DNA of 44,717 bases from an uncultured Prevotellaceae bacterium (GTDB lineage Bacteria > Bacteroidota > Bacteroidia > Bacteroidales > Bacteroidaceae), in the NCBI GenBank assembly GCA_900316975.1, contig ONFA01000028.1:1-44717 (forward strand), given 5' to 3'. Below the pieces are notes generated by a model that was not told the origin of the DNA, did not search any database, and saw nothing but the letters and a program-made list of their open reading frames with translations. Below, piece after piece: positions 42,264 to 44,717 of the stretch (positions within the stretch are counted from its first letter, which is position 1; each line of letters begins with the position of its first letter). A program made the translations under genes and the position numbers.

Positions 42264-44207
42264 TTATTTGATGACAACCTTACGTCCATTGTTCACATAG
42301 ATGCCACGTGCCGTAGGCTTTCCGCTCAGTCGGCGACCGTCGAGCGTGTACCAGACACCATCACGCATCCGACTTTCCACATCTTCCGTCGCTATGATGT
42401 TCGTTGTCTCGTCCTCGTCATTTTGCTCGTCCAAGAAGTTCAACACAAAACGACGGAAAGGAGCCTCGCTCGAATCATCGATGCCGCTCAGTTGGAAGTA
42501 GGCACGGCAAGACCATATATAAGTTGCACGGGACGGCCAGTAGAGTGTGTTGCTGCTACCGAGATAGAGGATGCTGCGGTCCTCGCCACTGATGAAAAGA
42601 TAGTCATAAACCCCCTTGAACGTCACCTTTCCGTCTTGGCTGGTGACAGACTGTGGGGCTGATGCATCAATAGTGACAGTCGCAAATGTCGGTTCCTCTA
42701 TGTCCACAGCATCTGAGGGGAAGTAGGCTTGCAGCGTCAGTTCCGACAGACACATATAATTGCCACCTGTCTGCGTCACCTTGAAACGGAAGTATTTATA
42801 CAATCCAGGATTCTGCACCGTGTAACTTTTCCCAGCAGTACGTCCACCAGGCAGGGCATCAGCAGGGGTACTTGTCACGTTGCGGCTATCGATGGTTGTC
42901 CACGCGTCGTCTTCGTTTCGTTTTGCTTGCAGCGTCCACACTATCGGGTCACCTGATGTAGCCTGGTTTCCCGTGGTCAGTGTGTAGCCCGTTACAATCG
43001 CAGGTGTATCTGAATTAAACTCGCAAAAGGATGGATTGCCTGCCGATATGTCTGTACGCCACACATGTCCTGCCCCTGTAGCCTCATCTACCAAGTTGGG
43101 ATAATTTTGAGTCGAAAGGCTGCCAGTCGTTCCACTTGTGGCGGTGCATACGGGCCTCCCTGCATCGTCCTTCAGTTGAAGTTTCTTCACTATGTATGGT
43201 CGCCCAGCCTCAATACCCGTGGCATCCTTGAAGTTCAGGTAAAGTGTTGCACCATCCAGTCCCGTCACATGTCCGTCATAGACCGTCTCAGTGTCAAGTT
43301 CCTTTATGTTGAAGCCCTCCAATGGTGTACCACTCAACGTGGGCAACGAGAAGGGCAGACAGAGCGTGTTCCAATTGCCATCAGTGTAGAGTGTGCGATC
43401 ATCGAGGGTGACGTTAAAAATCCTTCCGTCTCGTTTACCGAGAGCGATGCTGTTGCAATCCCGAGAGATGCCGAAGGGTGGGTAGAGCCGCAGGTATCCG
43501 CCAGAACCCGCATGGGCACGGCTTTTGTCTTTTGAAGCAAACTCATCTTTGTAGGTTGTCCCGTCTTGTCCTACAATGGAACTGCATTGATTGAACATCG
43601 TAGTCGATTGTGTCACAGACGACATATCCCATCCGGGACCAATGTAGATGCTGGAAAGGTTAGAACACCCCCAAAACATTTGACGCGTGTCCGCTACATT
43701 TTGTGTATCGAAAAAACTGAGGTCAAGCGATGTCAGGCTGGAGCAGTTCTGAAACATACCAAACATGGTTGTAACCTCACTGGTATTCAAGTTTTCACTC
43801 CCCCTTATTGTATTCAAATCATTGAATCCCATAAACCACGAATGCAAACTTGTAGGCCTCATGCTGGCAAATGAAGATTCAAATACGACGGTGGTGACAA
43901 CTCCCTTGCTCAAAACTGAAGAAGACCACGTTGGTTTGCCTTCTGATGGAATTGCAGCTTTATTACTCCAAAAATCATCAATTTTCAGCACCTCACCACT
44001 CCCTTCTGGGGTGTACGTCCTTGCTGTTCCATCGCTATTCCACGGGAAAATCACATCGGCATCTCCATAAACGAAATAGAGAGTCTTGTTCTCTTTGCAG
44101 TATGCTACATGTGGGTGCTCTGCTAGCGCCCATGCCGCAACGTAGGTCATCATGCCGACGAGCAGCATCATCGTCCGCATAAGAATGGTCTTGGTTTCTT
44201 TTCTCAT
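42264..44207 (-). CDS. BspA/DUF285-type surface protein with T9SS-type C-terminal tail
   Basis: A 647-residue secreted protein. After an N-terminal hydrophobic segment (about 10-29) it shows a 25/26-residue repeat region (about 130-220) of the DUF285/BspA-like kind (MFGMFQNCSSLTSLDLSFFDTQNV; MFWGCSNLSSIYIGPGWDMSSV). A long beta-rich region follows (about 250-600; GNWNTLCLPFSLPTLSGTPLEGF is typical of Prevotella surface proteins). The C-terminus (WYTLDGRRLSGKPTARGIYV, then NNGRKVVIK) is a type IX sorting-like tail. It is probably an adhesin or surface glycan/protein-binding factor. It is followed by the 55-residue peptide gene with an overlapping ribosome-binding site, and the two share the promoter at 44313-44344. 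Confidence 0.85.
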   Translation of the reverse strand: MRKETKTILMRTMMLLVGMMTYVAAWALAEHPHVAYCKENKTLYFVYGDADVIFPWNSDGTARTYTPEGSGEVLKIDDFWSNKAAIPSEGKPTWSSSVLSKGVVTTVVFESSFASMRPTSLHSWFMGFNDLNTIRGSENLNTSEVTTMFGMFQNCSSLTSLDLSFFDTQNVADTRQMFWGCSNLSSIYIGPGWDMSSVTQSTTMFNQCSSIVGQDGTTYKDEFASKDKSRAHAGSGGYLRLYPPFGISRDCNSIALGKRDGRIFNVTLDDRTLYTDGNWNTLCLPFSLPTLSGTPLEGFNIKELDTETVYDGHVTGLDGATLYLNFKDATGIEAGRPYIVKKLQLKDDAGRPVCTATSGTTGSLSTQNYPNLVDEATGAGHVWRTDISAGNPSFCEFNSDTPAIVTGYTLTTGNQATSGDPIVWTLQAKRNEDDAWTTIDSRNVTSTPADALPGGRTAGKSYTVQNPGLYKYFRFKVTQTGGNYMCLSELTLQAYFPSDAVDIEEPTFATVTIDASAPQSVTSQDGKVTFKGVYDYLFISGEDRSILYLGSSNTLYWPSRATYIWSCRAYFQLSGIDDSSEAPFRRFVLNFLDEQNDEDETTNIIATEDVESRMRDGVWYTLDGRRLSGKPTARGIYVNNGRKVVIK

Positions 44208-44717
44208 ATAGTTGATGTTTTAGAATTTTAATGGAATAGGGAAAACAATGCGATCTTCCCTGTGGTGCATCAATCTTGCTGTTATCGGATAGGTTAGTTT
44301 CTATTTCCGTTGCAAAGTTACGACATAGAACAAACGCTGTCAAATCTTTGTGTCACTTTTTTTGATTTTCCCCTCATTTTTTTACCATGACGAAGTGTCA
44401 AGGCAAAAGGCAGCCATCGTATGCCAATACACACACCTGCCATGAGCGGTGCGCCACCTCCATCTTTCCCCTTGCCGCTCCGTCATCAATGGTTAACAAG
44501 GTTAACGGTTAATTGGTTAATTCGACCTTCGCATGCTCCGTCTCGTCCGGTTTTACGGTCGCATCGCTTGACGGTCTTATGGTGTAACTCTCCAGCGAAA
44601 GGACTTCAACTTGCTTTTTCTGAAACAAATTTGAATAATTAGAATAATTTTATCCATAAATTTTAATTATTATAGATTTGACTTTCGGGGTGTCTTTCGC
44701 CCCACAGATTACACAGA
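44208..44717. other. 510-bp right-end intergenic region
   Basis: No convincing gene. The first part is the roughly 105-nt leader of the BspA-like gene and its promoter. Around 44490-44520 there are repeated GGTTAA units (GGTTAACAAGGTTAACGGTT). A hairpin GGGGTGTCTTTCGCCCC lies at about 44686-44702. The window ends in CACAGATTACACAGA, a short tandem that looks like the beginning of another palindromic element arm. Confidence 0.6.
44313..44344 (-). promoter_or_regulatory. Complete promoter for the BspA-like gene
   Basis: On the minus strand a -33 TTTG (44341-44344) is followed by 20 nt and then the -7 TAACTTTG (44313-44320), exactly the Bacteroidetes arrangement. The leader to the ATG at 44207 is about 105 nt. 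Confidence 0.82.

Overview
The window looks like chromosomal DNA from a Bacteroidales bacterium, most likely in the Prevotella group (Prevotellaceae). The evidence is: promoters with the Bacteroidetes -7 element TAnnTTTG upstream of many genes; secreted proteins with C-terminal tails of the type IX secretion (T9SS) kind, such as one ending in YTLDGRRLSG...GIYVNNGRKVVIK; a PorE-like OmpA lipoprotein; an exbB-X-exbD-exbD operon; and a 55-residue MKKxYMKP-type peptide of the sort common in Prevotella. The assignment rests on recognition, not on a database search.

Layout: (1) 1-1931, minus strand, a truncated GH51 arabinofuranosidase, divergent from prfA (2072). (2) 3297-7434, plus strand: a DUF4153-type membrane protein, pyrF and an HD-domain phosphohydrolase. 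(3) 7451-8466, minus strand: two overlapping lipoprotein genes, a YiiX-like cysteine hydrolase and a DUF4878-like protein. (4) 8688-11642, uvrA. (5) 11763-20428: a run of secreted degradative proteins (M64-type peptidase, GH128-like glycosidase, a HExxH protein, a GH28 polygalacturonase) with deoD in the middle. (6) 20499-26433, envelope proteins: a YidE/AspT-type transporter, a CcdA-like membrane protein, a basic protein with 11-residue repeats, and a large MscS-type channel. (7) 26600-32315: tonB, a polyprenyl synthase, tatD, tRNA-Ser with an odd 3' tandem array, then exbB/hypothetical/exbD/exbD. TonB and ExbBD together would energise TonB-dependent outer-membrane uptake. (8) 32417-36891: an ABC exporter, thyA and folA. 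The folA frame continues without a stop into a RhuM-Fic/Doc toxin-like protein. An AT-rich two-TM gene follows. (9) 37630-39718: an RsmF-like rRNA methyltransferase and a conserved hypothetical. (10) 39862-44207, minus strand: PorE-like lipoprotein, the 55-residue peptide, and a BspA/DUF285-type surface protein.

The most unusual feature is a set of short palindromic elements whose arms are usually built from short tandem units. At least eight occur here. Most sit at gene boundaries, but three lie inside genes and are read through in frame: one 105-bp element in both pyrF and the HD gene, in the same reading phase and giving the same 35-residue insert, and a different 155-bp element with perfect 39-bp arms inside uvrA. 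A further copy of the first type lies between prfA and the DUF4153 gene. Other items worth attention are the DHFR-RhuM-Fic fusion, the 77-bp tandem array carrying copies of the tRNA-Ser 3' end, and the 11-residue repeat protein next to the MscS channel.
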